Of a stretch of 64,000 bases of DNA, positions 33,700 to 44,019 are shown piece by piece. The stretch is taken from assembly GCA_034766995.1 (NCBI GenBank), contig CM068315.1, positions 40,087,818 to 40,151,817 of the forward strand, read 5' to 3'. A model generated the notes under the pieces. It had not been told where the DNA came from. It ran no database searches and saw nothing but the letters and a program-made list of their open reading frames with translations. The translations under genes and the position numbers were made by a program. How positions within the stretch are numbered: position 1 is the first letter of the stretch; every line of letters begins with the position of its first letter. The DNA is from Acanthacorydalis orientalis. Its lineage: Eukaryota > Arthropoda > Insecta > Megaloptera > Corydalidae.

Positions 33700-34080
33700 T
33701 TATTTTATGTAAAAATACACAAATGTTTTTTTTCAATTCAAAAACGACAGAACTTTCTTGGTTATCTGATATTTATACTCTTGTCAACTCACAATTAAAA
33801 CTACATTTAAAATGAACAACTGACATTTAAAAAAAAGGACATTTAAAAAGTTACAACTGACATTTAAAATGAAAGAAGATGCGCTTCTCATTCAGTAATT
33901 TTTGTTTACAGTACTCAGCCAAAGAATTTGTAACTTGCATGTAAATGTAGTTAATTCTATATCTATTTTGAAATCTGAAAGTCTAGAAAGGTGAAGATAA
34001 AATTTTTTAATATAAATTGTTATTGAAAAAAATAAAAAGTGTTTCATGTTTTAATTTTCTTGAATTATTTTTGTATAAAT
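33700..34080. other. AT-rich DNA without recognisable feature
   Basis: Contains a short local duplication of CTGACATTTAAAA near 33820-33870. Otherwise nothing recognised. Confidence 0.4.
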
Positions 34081-34107
34081 TTAACGATTTTTTTTCTTTT
34101 TTTCCAG

Positions 34108-34629
34108 ATCGACCATAAAACCAGTTTACCAGAAAAATACTCAACCAGAAACAGTGCCTTGTAAAATTTAAAACAGTCGTTGATTAAAAAAAAGACGCGT
34201 TACAATAATAATATACTAAAATTAAGTGATAATTTCATACAAAGCGACAAAACCAAGCTCATACACAATTAGATTGAAACAAGAACAATAGGATATTTGA
34301 ATAGTATTAGATACGTATAAGTGATTCTCGTTAACGTGCAAATTCTAGATAATAATAATATATAATAAATATAATGTATGGATGTGTGTTCCAACAGTTT
34401 TCGACTAAAGCGAGTTCGAAACGAATAGAATAAAACTGAGATTACAAGTGTCGCTGTATAATAACAATCGTTGTATTTATGTGCCGCGATTTGTATAATC
34501 AGACAACTGTATATTGTATTGTATTTGTGGGAGAAAAGGAGGTGCACTGTGTACGTCGGTGGAACGAGCAACGCGAGCTCTGACGAAGATATAAGCGGTT
34601 GAATCCGCTCAACGTTCATGGTTTTCATG
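34108..34629 (+). other. Candidate untranslated exon
   Basis: A strong 3' splice-site pattern (TTTTTTTTCTTTTTTTCCAG) ends at 34107. A consensus donor, CATG|GTGAGTTC, lies at 34629/34630. The 3' part, 34540-34629, is CpG-rich. The stretch has stops in all plus-strand frames, so it could only be a 5' untranslated exon, perhaps with a start codon at 34618 (ATG GTT TTC ATG just before the donor). No transposon features were seen. Exon status is inference from splice-like signals and composition. Confidence 0.3.
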
Positions 34630-35011
34630 GTGAGTTCTATATTTTTTTTACTTATATTTTTTTGAAGAGTTACAGAACAGTTTTTTTTTTAATTCTGTGC
34701 GTGTCTTTTAATCGCCTGTGGTATTTTATCTGATCGATCAGAAGTGAATATAAATGATTTGTTTGGATTGAGTGCGCTGAATCAAATGGAAAAAAATGAG
34801 ACTGTTCAGAGTTGGTACGAGGAGGAATTTAGAGATATGATTCTCTTACGACTGTGATATAAATATAAATGAAATCCGGAATGTTTTTTTTCTGGAAAAT
34901 ATGTTTTTGTAAATTTACAATATCTGTGCCAATTGTCATTATAATCATCACTTTTTTAATATTTTACATTTCTTCATTTGGTTCTAAGATTTATTATTTG
35001 AAAAATTATTA

Positions 35012-35073
35012 AATAGAATTATGATTGATTCAATTTAAAGACCGAATTAATTTTTACATCTAATGTATAATAA
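35012..35073 (-). mobile_element. Mar-B 5' end fragment
   Basis: TTATGATTGATTCAATTTAA, then GACCGAATTAATTTTTACAT matches the Mar-B 5' terminus on the minus strand. About 60 bp, directly beside an IR-A copy. Confidence 0.7.
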
Positions 35074-35075
35074 AA

Positions 35076-35225
35076 TCGTATATTTTGATGATTACATCGC
35101 CATCGAAATACCGATAAGTAGCAATTAACGTTGATCAATAATTGATTTTTTGAACATTTTTGATCATGATATTTTTTTGTGATCTGCGGAGTCAAAAAAG
35201 AATTCATTTGTCAAGTAATCTATCT
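35076..35225. mobile_element. IR-A copy, right half
   Basis: ATCGCCATCGAAATACCGAT, AAGTAGCAATTAACG, GATCAATAATTGATT, TTGAACATTTTTGATCATG, then TGTGATCTGCGGAGTC. The order matches the right half of other copies. Confidence 0.6.
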
Positions 35226-35790
35226 AATCATTTGAGTTTTCTACGGGTTTATTTTTAATCAAAAAATGTTCTTAAACGATTGCTATTAAACATTCTCAGA
35301 ACGTTTAATAACAATCAATTTCGATTAAAATTCTGAAAGAAAAAACACTTTCTGTTCGACTAATAATAAATTTTTATAAAAAAATCTATTAAACTCGACC
35401 TAATCAACAAACTATTCAGTCATATTATTTGAAATGTCTATTATATTTTGATTCGTCTACAAATAACATTTCGAAAAAAACTTTCTCCTCTTTTATCATC
35501 GATTTCTTTTACGTTCGCGTAATTTACTTAAGTCAGTCGGATTCGTTATTTGCAAATCACTCGTATCGATATGATATAAGCTATTATTGTTCGCAAGCTC
35601 GTTAACTGTTGATATTAGTTAATTTAATAAATACTGTACGTTTTTGTGTACATAAATGGGTTTCGCGAGACTCAAGATTCACTACAATTGATTTATGTGT
35701 TTTGTTTTAACGACATATGGCTATTAGAAATTAAATGTATTTGTCAATTAACTAATACATTATTAATTTATCTTCCAGATTACATAAATA
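35226..35790. other. AT-rich DNA with a short hairpin
   Basis: 35278-35291 (GATTGCTATTAAAC) and 35303-35316 (GTTTAATAACAATC) form a 14-bp inverted repeat with one mismatch around CATTCTCAGAA, a loop resembling the IR-A core. Otherwise nothing recognised. Confidence 0.5.

Positions 35791-35791
<1 letters not shown>

Positions 35792-35835
<44 letters not shown>
35792..35835. repeat. (TA)n microsatellite
   Basis: About 44 bp TA run. Confidence 0.95.
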
Positions 35836-35838
<3 letters not shown>

Positions 35839-36164
35839 GTGTACGTGAATATAAATGTCATGTAACATCATATGTACCATCTGACTTTTAACATATTGTT
35901 ATATTTGGCTTGTAAATATTTATTGTGATAGAAATTTAACAAATCATTCATAATTCAATCCTGAGTGAAAATAAAATCTTGTTTTAAAGGTTTTCAAATC
36001 ATATAAGAGATTATTTTTAAGCCGAAGTTAATTGCATCTTGTGATTTTTGTTAAATTTTTTATCTCATTGACATGAAATTATACTGGAGTGAATTCTCAA
36101 TTTAGTGAACCAAGATTCAAAGATATTTGTGAACGTATACTAGGTTTGGTCATTTAATTCACGG

Positions 36165-36460
36165 ATTTGCTAAATGAAAAGAAACACGATTTAACTAACA
36201 AAGGTTCTTAAAAATAGTCGGAAAGGATGTCCGAAGAAACTGCTTTCAATTCGGCGCTTACATTCTTTTAATATCATTAACATCCTGAAATCTTCTCTCT
36301 GTGAGAACAATTTTCACTTTAGAAAAGAGGAAAATTTTATTGGTGCCAAGCCGGGTGAATAGGGTGGTTGATTGATCTCAACAACGTCGTTTTTCATGAG
36401 AAATGACTCCACCATCAATGCATAATGGGCAGGTGAATTGTCATTTTTATATCTTAATTT
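36165..36460 (-). pseudogene. mariner transposase fragment (Mar-F)
   Basis: The minus strand reads NDNSPAHYALMVESFLMKN, DVVEINQPPYSPGLAPIKF and, further on, EDFRMLMILKECKRRIES. These match the second-aspartate (DNxPAH) to third-aspartate (PPYSPDLAPxDFxLF) region of mariner transposases of the type with FLAKxxIxxLxQPPYSPDLAP. The first aspartate of SPDLAP is glycine and the third catalytic position is isoleucine-lysine. No terminal repeats were found. Confidence 0.7.
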
Positions 36461-36583
36461 GTAGTTCACAATACAGTTCTGACACTGTGACTAAATTTTG
36501 TTTCAAAAATTAATAGTTTTTTGTATCCTATAAAATACAATATTTTTTTCTGATCAAAAATGTTTTTTTTTTATTATTATCAT

Positions 36584-37172
36584 TAGGTCGCTAGAAGAAT
36601 AATTGCGGTTCATGATCTTTAAATTCGTATACACTTTTTAATTTAATTGGTTTTAAGTGGTCTAGAACTGTTGGATGACTAACGCTTAACTTTAGTGCAA
36701 GCTGTAGAATTGTTGTGCGTGGTTCTGATTCAACGAACGCCATCAGTTGGTCGTTATGAATTAAAGAAGGACTCCTGTGGGTTTCTTCATCTTCAAGGCT
36801 CTCGTCCCCAACACAAAATTTTAGAACCACCATTGCACCATACGTTCCTTAACAGTACCCACACCAAAAGCATCGTTTAATTTACGAGCAGTTTCTGTTA
36901 CTTTACCACCCGTTTTGAATTCATACATAAAATTGCTCTTATTTGTTTCTTTTCCATCTTTAATTCAATAGTCTAATTTGAAGAAAAGTTAATAATAAAA
37001 TCGAAATCGATGTTACCCAAATACAGACCGAAAAATATACTGTGAAATGATACTAACATGAAACCGTTGAAATAACACTTTCAACGAAAAAATAAGGTTA
37101 TAACTTAAAACGGGTTAGAATTTAAGATTAAAATTTAAAACAAAAACCGTATTTATGTTCCTACCAACCTAT
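36584..37172 (-). mobile_element. mariner deletion derivative Mar-A
   Basis: The left end is TTAGGTCGCTAGAAGAATAA, then TTGCGGTTCATG; the right end read inward is TAGGTTGGTAGGAACATAAA, then TACGGTTTTTG. About 589 bp, with the shared internal deletion. Confidence 0.85.
36591..36955 (-). pseudogene. Mar-A transposase N-terminal fragment
   Basis: The minus strand reads FCVGDESLEDEETHRSPS, then HNDQLMAFVESEPRTTILQ and LSVSHPTVLDHLKPIKLKSV. After TVLDHLK the frame runs across the deletion joint into VYEFKDHEPQLFF, which is the translated 3' end of the element. Open for 80 codons. The catalytic domain is absent. Confidence 0.8.
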
Positions 37173-37369
37173 TACTTATAGAGATTTCGATGGCGATGCC
37201 ATCATTCTCAGAGCACTAAGGCACAGAGTTTTCTGTGTTCTAACACATTGAAGACGATAAGAAAAAAATTATGATTTGTGGATTGAGAAAGTAATTTACT
37301 TGTGATACTATAAATTTAGCTACAATTCCAAAAACTATATTGGAACGATATATATATATATATATACAC

Positions 37370-38129
37370 ACATATATTTAAAATGTAAAGGTTTAATTCA
37401 CTCTCTGTTCTGATCTTCAGATTTCACTGAATAGCTGTATTTTATTTAAATTTGATGTTTTTTTTAAAAAAAAATTAGTAATATTTATCTAATATTGAAA
37501 TAATGTAAAAAAATATTTTTTACTACCCAAGAATTTCCAAAAATAAAATCAATGTTTATTAATATTGCTTCTTTAGATTAAAAATCCTTTATATTTGTCC
37601 GAAACCATTTAAGTAGAACCATTTAAGTAGAACATAAACGTTTTATTAAATTTCGACTTTTTTTCCACACACAGATTATTCTAACTTCTCCATTATATCC
37701 ATATACCATTTTTTTATTATCTCGTAAAATCTGTATTCTAATTAATACTTTAATATGCGTGAAACTGGCGTAAATCTCACAAGAAACGTACTGAAACGTA
37801 TTTCCGCAACCTACATCTCTAAACAGTTTTTTTTTTATTAATAATATTTATTTTCATTTTTTCGTTAATGATTTCTGTCGTTACGCTACAGAAATACCAT
37901 ACGGTCTATAATTATTTTCGTCTAATAAAGTGTACATATTTTGTGAGAATTTCTATGAAGATTCCGACCGTTACTCTATAATTTTCTGCGCTCTTAAAAG
38001 GTGCGAACGTTTTTTTTTTTCAATGTACGTACTTGATAATTTTTACACGGTTATTTAATTGAAATGCTTTAAACTGAAAATAACGAAATTGGATAATTTC
38101 GGCAATCGTGTTTGAATTGAAATTTTCGA
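37370..38129. other. AT-rich DNA without recognisable feature
   Basis: Contains a small tandem repeat of ACCATTTAAGTAGA at about 37602-37632. Otherwise nothing recognised. Confidence 0.5.
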
Positions 38130-38189
38130 ATGGCTGTCGCAGAATGTAAAAAAGATTTTCACATTTTTTCAGTTTTTTTCGTCTTGTTT

Positions 38190-38284
38190 CTCTCTCTCTC
38201 TATATATGTATATATATATATATATATATATGTATATGTATGTATATATATACCTATATCTATATATATATATATATATATATA
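38190..38284. repeat. (CT)n and (TA)n array before pogo element
   Basis: A short CT run followed by TA repeats with TATG interruptions, ending at the left terminus of the pogo derivative. Confidence 0.9.
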
Positions 38285-39103
38285 TAGTGGAATCCGGTTA
38301 TTATACTTACGGATAATGTTATCAATCGACTATTGTTGTCAAAATCAGTTGGTGCCAAAACATTCCATATATAATTATTTAAAAATAACGTCCTATTATA
38401 ATCAAAACTCGGTTATTGTTATCAATTATGATAATTATACTTGAGGACAAACGATAAGAATTCTTAACAAATTTGTACTAAATGTACATTATCTACGAAA
38501 CTTACTTTGAACTGAAATTTGCAAAAGAATTCCAGGCAGTATGTCTGAAGATGAATGCGAAAATTGGGTGGATATAGGTAGCAATATTAAAGTGGCGGCT
38601 ACAATGATTATATCTGAAATATGTCAAGATGTTGCTGATGATAACTCCAAATTATCAGAAGAAAATGGATCTTACCTATTTACTGAAGGAGAAATTTCAG
38701 AAGTTTCTCCAACTAATGCCCAGGTGCGAGAATCTCTACGAATTCTTCGTCGTGGTGTGCAATATAGAGTGAAATATTTCAAAAATCATTATGACTATGA
38801 GAACTATATTCAGGAGCTAATAAACGCAAATAAACGACAGATAACACTTGAGAAATTTTTCAAATGAATTTTATGATTTTTTCAAAAACAGTTGTTGATA
38901 AGAAGTGTAGCATATATAAATATGTAACGTTGTATTAAGTGTACAGTTTATGATAAATATGAATTGTTGAAATGTCATAATTGTTTGTAAAAAAAATTGA
39001 GTTCAATAATGAACATTTTTTATTCTCTGTTTAATTTTATCAGCCGGTTATTGTTATCAAAAATTGCAAGTCCCAAAGTGATCATAATAATCAGATTTCA
39101 CTG
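38285..39103 (+). mobile_element. pogo/Tigger-type element, internally deleted
   Basis: 819 bp. The left end is TAGTGGAATCCGGTTATTAT. The right end read inward is CAGTGAAATCTGATTATTAT, a 16-of-20 inverted match, with TA flanks that are the pogo target. A second related motif, CGGTTATTGTTATCAAAA, recurs inside both ends. The interior keeps only the last part of the transposase gene. Both flanks are (TA)n arrays. Confidence 0.8.
38541..38867 (+). CDS. pogo-type transposase C-terminal region (108 aa, open)
   Basis: An unbroken frame starting MSEDECENWVDIG and ending RQITLEKFFK. The acidic stretch, the VRESLRILRRGVQYRV helix, the HYDYENYIQELI helix and the final QITLEKFF are the pattern of pogo/Tigger transposase C-termini. 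QxxLxxFF is a PCNA-binding (PIP) box; the Drosophila pogo transposase is known to bind PCNA through such a C-terminal motif. The CENP-B-type DNA-binding domain and the DDE catalytic domain are missing. The start is simply the first ATG after an upstream in-frame stop. Most likely a deletion relic; expression is unknown. Confidence 0.7.
   Translation: MSEDECENWVDIGSNIKVAATMIISEICQDVADDNSKLSEENGSYLFTEGEISEVSPTNAQVRESLRILRRGVQYRVKYFKNHYDYENYIQELINANKRQITLEKFFK

Positions 39104-39186
<83 letters not shown>
39104..39186. repeat. (TA)n(GA)n microsatellite after pogo element
   Basis: TA run beginning at the right flank of the pogo derivative, changing to GA at about 39157. Confidence 0.95.
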
Positions 39187-39188
<2 letters not shown>

Positions 39189-39189
39189 T

Positions 39190-40085
39190 GACAATTTTTC
39201 ATTTTTTGTCGTTGGAACATTTTGATATCCACTTATAATTTAAAAAGTTCTATTTAAAGTGATAAAAGTTTTAAAAACTTAGTGACCAATGGAATGTATT
39301 TCGAATAACAGTCGTTAAAAAACCAATTACTTTGCTGTACAAGTATTTCTAAGTATCTGAGAAATGTTGGGGCACACTGTTCTATGATATCTATAAAAAA
39401 CAAATGACTGTATTGTTCGAAAATGTACAAAAAATATTACTTCTATTACAGATAAGAGAAATAACAGTGTGAAAAACACATTTTAGTAGAAACATTAAAA
39501 ATGAATATCGTTTTCAATTCACTGCCTTTTATTATATCTTACATAATGTCCATAATCCATACTTAAATGCGCCTTTTATTTCTATAATAATATTATTTGA
39601 TAGGGAAACAAAGATAGGATATAGTCATATCCTTTTTATTGTATTGTGCGTGTTATTTACAACCAACTGAATACCGCATGTCACTCGATCCAAATGATAC
39701 ATTATGTTTCGTAATTACATGATGCGTATACTTTGACCATGGATAGCCAGCGATTTGTAGTTTTGTGATCGTGCATTGTCGATTTCTAATAAGAAAAGTG
39801 TATTAAACGTTCTAGAATACAATTGAGTGTGTAATTTAGTGAGATTTGTACCGAAATCCGTAAATATCTAATAAATCGCTGTACATTATCGTTTCAGTTT
39901 TCGTATTTGAATTATTGTAGGTTATTGCAAACACGTGTTGACTTTCTGTGTCCAGTAGACTTTGTAAAATGTGTATTTGTTCCATCTTGCGAGTAGCTCT
40001 ATTGGTCAAGTTAACGGAATACAGGTTTGGATTTCTTATATTAGAATTATCATTTAAAATTTAATAAATAAGTTTATATTTTATC
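39190..40085. other. AT-rich DNA without recognisable feature
   Basis: Nothing recognised. Confidence 0.5.
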
Positions 40086-40086
40086 A

Positions 40087-40098
40087 TATATATTATCA

Positions 40099-40162
<64 letters not shown>

Positions 40163-40163
40163 T

Positions 40164-40218
<55 letters not shown>

Positions 40219-40223
40219 GTATA

Positions 40224-40264
<41 letters not shown>

Positions 40265-40317
40265 GTACATATATATGTATATGTATATATATGTATATAT
40301 ATATATATATATGTATA

Positions 40318-40376
<59 letters not shown>

Positions 40377-40377
40377 G

Positions 40378-40408
<31 letters not shown>

Positions 40409-40409
40409 G

Positions 40410-40463
<54 letters not shown>
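40087..40463. repeat. Large composite (TA)n array with TATG interruptions
   Basis: About 375 bp, the longest simple repeat in the window. TA runs are broken at irregular intervals by GTATA or ACATA units. The long isoleucine/tyrosine frames on both strands are products of this repeat, not genes. Confidence 0.97.
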
Positions 40464-40465
<2 letters not shown>

Positions 40466-40575
40466 GATAGGTAGATTAGATAGTGGTATTATTATACATA
40501 TAATATTATATTTTCTCATGTAAATCTGCTGATTAATTTACATCCTTAATTGAAATCACTAATATATTCTTTGAC

Positions 40576-40812
40576 CAGTGGTGCACCCAGGAAGGGGGCA
40601 AGGGACACTGACACCTCCTCCCCAAATAAAAAGGAAAAAAATATTAGAAAACAAAATCATTGGGTGAAAATGTTCCTATATACATAGAGAGATTAATGTA
40701 ACTACGACTGAAGTAATTCAAGAGCTTCGTAAAGAAAATAAAACTGGATTTTATTCTTTAAATTTTTTTTATAATCACTTAATGGATGTTATTGAATTCA
40801 CATTAACGAATT
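40576..40812 (+). mobile_element. Dispersed repeat with CAGTGGTG terminus, second copy
   Basis: Starts CAGTGGTGCACCCAGGAAGG, then AGATTAATGTAACTACGACT, CTGGATTTTATTCTTTAAAT and TTATTGAATTCACATTAACG. The same landmarks, in the same order, lie on the minus strand at 29265-29460. Only one terminus is visible in each copy. Confidence 0.7.
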
Positions 40813-40824
40813 TTTTTATCTTTT

Positions 40825-40985
40825 CGATTCGGTCTTTGAATATTATTCCATTACCATCAAAATGTGTATATACAGCAATCAATAACGATTTATTAAACAT
40901 TTTTGATCAGAAAAAAATTCATGGTTTGTGGGATGAAAAAACATTTCCTTTGTAGAACTTTAGTGAATCTTTTGAAAGTCTAAGA
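40825..40985. mobile_element. IR-A copy, right half
   Basis: CCATTACCATCAAAATGTG, ACAGCAATCAATAACG, TTAAACATTTTTGATCAG, then CATGGTTTGTGGGATGA. The order matches other right halves. Confidence 0.65.
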
Positions 40986-41039
40986 AGACATTATTAGAAT
41001 TTTACTTACTGTAAAACATCAAAATGAATATAATACCGC

Positions 41040-41340
41040 GATAAATAACAGTGCTCGATCAGCCGGTATAGTTAATTACTAAGCTATGTCGTCTGCGCTT
41101 AAATAAACGGTTTAAGAAAGTCTCATCGCTTACGTTCTCTGTGCAGGGAATGTTCATAAAACGGCATACTATTAAAAAGTATGAATACGCTTTCACGTTC
41201 GTTGCTTCAACTCTATGTGCGGAAATCGTGAACACGCGTGCAGATGGTCTCAAGGTGTGTGTTTATGTATATATGAATGTATGATCTCGGTGATACATTA
41301 TTTAGCGGAATCGGTAATGGTAAATAATGAGCGGTGTGCA
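41040..41340. promoter_or_regulatory. CpG-enriched non-repetitive stretch
   Basis: Moderately rich in CG dinucleotides with no transposon ends. A 64-codon minus-strand frame has no recognisable domain. Candidate host non-coding DNA. Confidence 0.25.
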
Positions 41341-41562
41341 TCTATGAGAGATCGTACCGATGGAATGTGATTTATTGTGAATATGTTTTTTCACAAGGTT
41401 CGAATTATAGACTATTAATTCTTTAGAAACGAACGGTTAGACTTCTTAATAGATTTGAAATTTACAGGAACGGAATTGTATGTTTTTTTCTAGTAACTAA
41501 AAATTCAGAAATTAAAAATGTTTATTTCGTTTTGATGTTCATTTGTATGTGTATATGCATTA

Positions 41563-41694
41563 GGTGTAAAAATTAATTCTGTGCTTTTAAAATGAATCAA
41601 TCATAACTCTGTTTTAAATTAAAATATTTTCTCGCCGTTTTAGGAGTTTGAAGTGCCAACTTTAACATTTAAAAACTCTATATGTCTTATCCGA

Positions 41695-41697
<3 letters not shown>
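41563..41697 (+). mobile_element. Mar-B 5' fragment truncated at a (TA)n array
   Basis: TTAGGTGTAAAAATTAATTC, then AATGAATCAATCATAACTC and AAGTGCCAACTTTAACATTT match the Mar-B 5' region and stop where the TA array begins. Confidence 0.75.
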
Positions 41698-41740
<43 letters not shown>

Positions 41741-41754
41741 GTATGTATATATAT
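41698..41754. repeat. (TA)n microsatellite
   Basis: TA run with TATG interruptions between two unrelated repeats. Confidence 0.95.
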
Positions 41755-41930
41755 ACTAGGGAACTTCGCCCCCTGCTCACTGCGTTTTACAACCCCCGGG
41801 CTCGATGCGCTCGACCACTTGTCAATTGTAAGCATTTATATGCAATCGAATGAAACAATAAACATATTTGGGTATATTATAGAAGCCACATCTCAAATAA
41901 ATAAGTCGACGTCATGGATTTATATATATA
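41754..41930. repeat. Dispersed repeat beginning TACTAGGG
   Basis: Starts TACTAGGGAACTTCGCCCCC, then CTGCTCACTGCG, and ends before a short TATATATATA. A related start (TACTAGGGGGCTCTGC, GGGGGGCTTCGCCTACC) occurs at 63808-63900. Family unknown. Confidence 0.45.
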
Positions 41931-41939
41931 TAATATGTT

Positions 41940-42600
41940 TTAGTATGTCTATATAAACATTCTTGCAGACAGATTATTTTTTGTAACATATTATTTTATG
42001 TATAAGGTAAACATATTTGAGTAATATAAAAACCTCGCGGCGTCACTGAAAATTTTTTGTGGATCATTTTGATTTTATATATAATACGTAGAAAGATATA
42101 TGATCTAATGTCAATTCGGTTTTAAATAAAAAAATGTATATATTTATCAGTAATTAGTTAATCTTATCACCGTGTCCGTCCAATGTTGAATGATAAATCC
42201 GTAGGACCGGTATAAGATCATGTCCTTTCGCGTTTGGAGTTTCTGTATCGTTCTTTTTTCATAGGGGTCGCTAAAAAAAACAATATATATTTCTGAACAA
42301 TCAATAAATATTATCGCTCAACATTGTGACGTCTCGATCTACAGTGACAGGTATATGAACCGGCCAATATAAATCTGTGCACTTTAGTTGTGCCTGGAGT
42401 TTTTGATTCTTTCGTATTTTACGGGTTTTCATCAAAAAAAATCCACACTCAGTTTCGTAAATAAATTTGTCATTTAAAAGTCATCAAATTCGTATCTGGA
42501 ACTTTGATTTATTATATTTAGCGCCAATTAGGTTATGTACGTTCATTTAAGTCTTATCATGAAAGAAAAAAAAAACAAAAACATTGAAAAAAGAAAAGAA
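41940..42600. other. Unidentified DNA, slightly less AT-rich
   Basis: Possibly a continuation of the TACTAGGG repeat or another old element. No domain, terminal repeat or long frame was seen. Confidence 0.3.
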
Positions 42601-42654
42601 TTGAATTTTTCCTAAGTGAAAATCGAACCTAGCGTCAAAGTCTTCTGTCATAAT

Positions 42655-42990
42655 ATATTACTAGCACTGTGACCAAATTCACTTTCACAAATGATTTCTT
42701 TTTTCATCTCATAAATTTTTTTTGTAGTAACTATTCAGTAATTCATTATTGATCATTTTTAATTGTTGCTTATGTGCATTTAGGTGACGATGATATTTTC
42801 AGAGCGACAAGGTACAGAAAAATCTAAGATTGTGTCCCTAAAATGTGATCTTTTACTATCATAATGATTTATTGACCATTTGTAATCAAAAAAAATATTG
42901 TGGTTTGTGGAGCGAGAAGAGAATTCGTCCCTCTATCATGTTTCTGAATCAAGTTGCTTAGGTCAGACAGTCTATGATTTTATTATATTG
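42655..42990. mobile_element. IR-A copy with both ends, best size reference
   Basis: Left arm: TAGCACTGTGACCAAATTCA, CTTTCACAAATGATTTC, TTTTCATCTCATAAA. Core: TTGATCATTTTTAATTGTTG, CTTATGTGCATTTAGGTG, TTTTCAGAGCGACAAGGTAC. Right arm: TTATTGACCATTTGTAATC, ATTGTGGTTTGTGGAG, ending GGTCAGACAGTCTATGA. About 335 bp with both termini recognisable. Confidence 0.75.
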
Positions 42991-43199
42991 TTAGGTATTT
43001 TATAAAGAAGTTCTCTATTTAAAAATAATCATAAAAATTACTTTTTTATGTTTAGAGGGAATAGAAATGGTCATATGGTAAATATAAGTAGTTGTGGAAT
43101 TGGAATATTTTTTCTATCAAATTTGCTTTTCTTAATCATTTTTTAAAAAATTAACGCACGTTGCAAGTAATTACGGTAGTGGATTTTAATGCATCACTG

Positions 43200-43920
43200 T
43201 TCAAAAAAATAAGGAAGTGTCCGAGATGAAGTGTACGAGTATAACGTTACACGTTCCCGTTCCATCCGGCTTTCTTATACCAGTTAACGCATCGTATTAA
43301 CTGGAAATCACAAACGGTACATGCGAAACGCCGTCAAAACTCATTTAACGCGCGCAACAGGCGACAGGTCGAGCGTCTCTCTATTTAACGGATCACATTG
43401 AACGCGATGCCACGGTGCCTCGAGTCGACTCACGTCAGCGGAACCCTCTTTATCACATCGCGCGTACATAATGAACCCTCGTCATCATTAGCAATTATGC
43501 CAAATTGGCGCCGATGTAATCATAACAGGTGTCCGAGACACTGCGTGTGAAAATGATTATAATCACAGCGAGATGATTTCCGCTAATCGATCTTCATCAC
43601 AAACACATATCGTCATTATCGTCGCGAAGGGGTTTCCATGTTGGTGTAAAAGAGTAATAAAGAACACCGTACGCACAGACACCTTTACGTACATCTCGTG
43701 TCTGTCGTGATGATGACCGGTCGAGGAACGACCGCAGTAATACCCGGTGGTTACAGAATTAATGAGATTGCGGGCATCTCGAACGTTTTCATTTAACGCA
43801 TACGCTGAGCTGCGATGCACACAGTGTGAGTACTTACTTACACTGTATGCATGCTAACAACTACTTAGTTGTTAGCCGGTTCGTGTCGACCGAACATACG
43901 CGTCAAAACTTGTGTCTCTT
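43200..43920. promoter_or_regulatory. CpG-rich non-repetitive block
   Basis: The longest CpG-rich stretch in the window (about 700 bp). No transposon ends, no recognisable protein domain, and edges that fade into AT-rich DNA. Includes CAGGTG and several TCGAT/ATCGAT-type words. Best candidate here for host enhancer or promoter DNA, but this is inference from composition. Confidence 0.35.
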
Positions 43921-44019
43921 TTCATTGTTCGTGTGTCATAATTCGTTATATCTATCAAAATAGACGTCTTACTTTAATGCTGAAACTCGTTCGATTCACG
44001 TGGATCAAATTGAGGTATT

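Larger units (their letters stand above)
36480..37345. mobile_element. IR-A copy split by a Mar-A insertion
   Basis: The left part, 36480-36583, has GACACTGTGACTAAATTT and TTTCTGATCAAAAATGTT, ending TATTATTATCAT. The right part, from 37173, resumes CTTATAGAGATTTCGATGG, then CGATGCCATCATTCTCAGAG, and ends TTAGCTACAATTCC near 37340. The intervening 36584-37172 is Mar-A, so removing it restores the normal order of the family. Confidence 0.75.

Noticed and set aside
34269..34628. 119-codon minus-strand open frame
   Set aside because: No recognisable domain; it is antisense to the candidate exon and its composition looks like chance.
40149..40519. Several 70-105 codon open frames of isoleucine and tyrosine
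   Set aside because: They are translations of the TA/TATG microsatellite; the same applies to other Ile/Tyr-repeat frames throughout the window.
42605..42670. Minus-strand B-box-like TAGGTTCGATTTT suggesting a tRNA or SINE head
   Set aside because: Part of the stretch belongs to the IR-A terminus, and no cloverleaf could be drawn.
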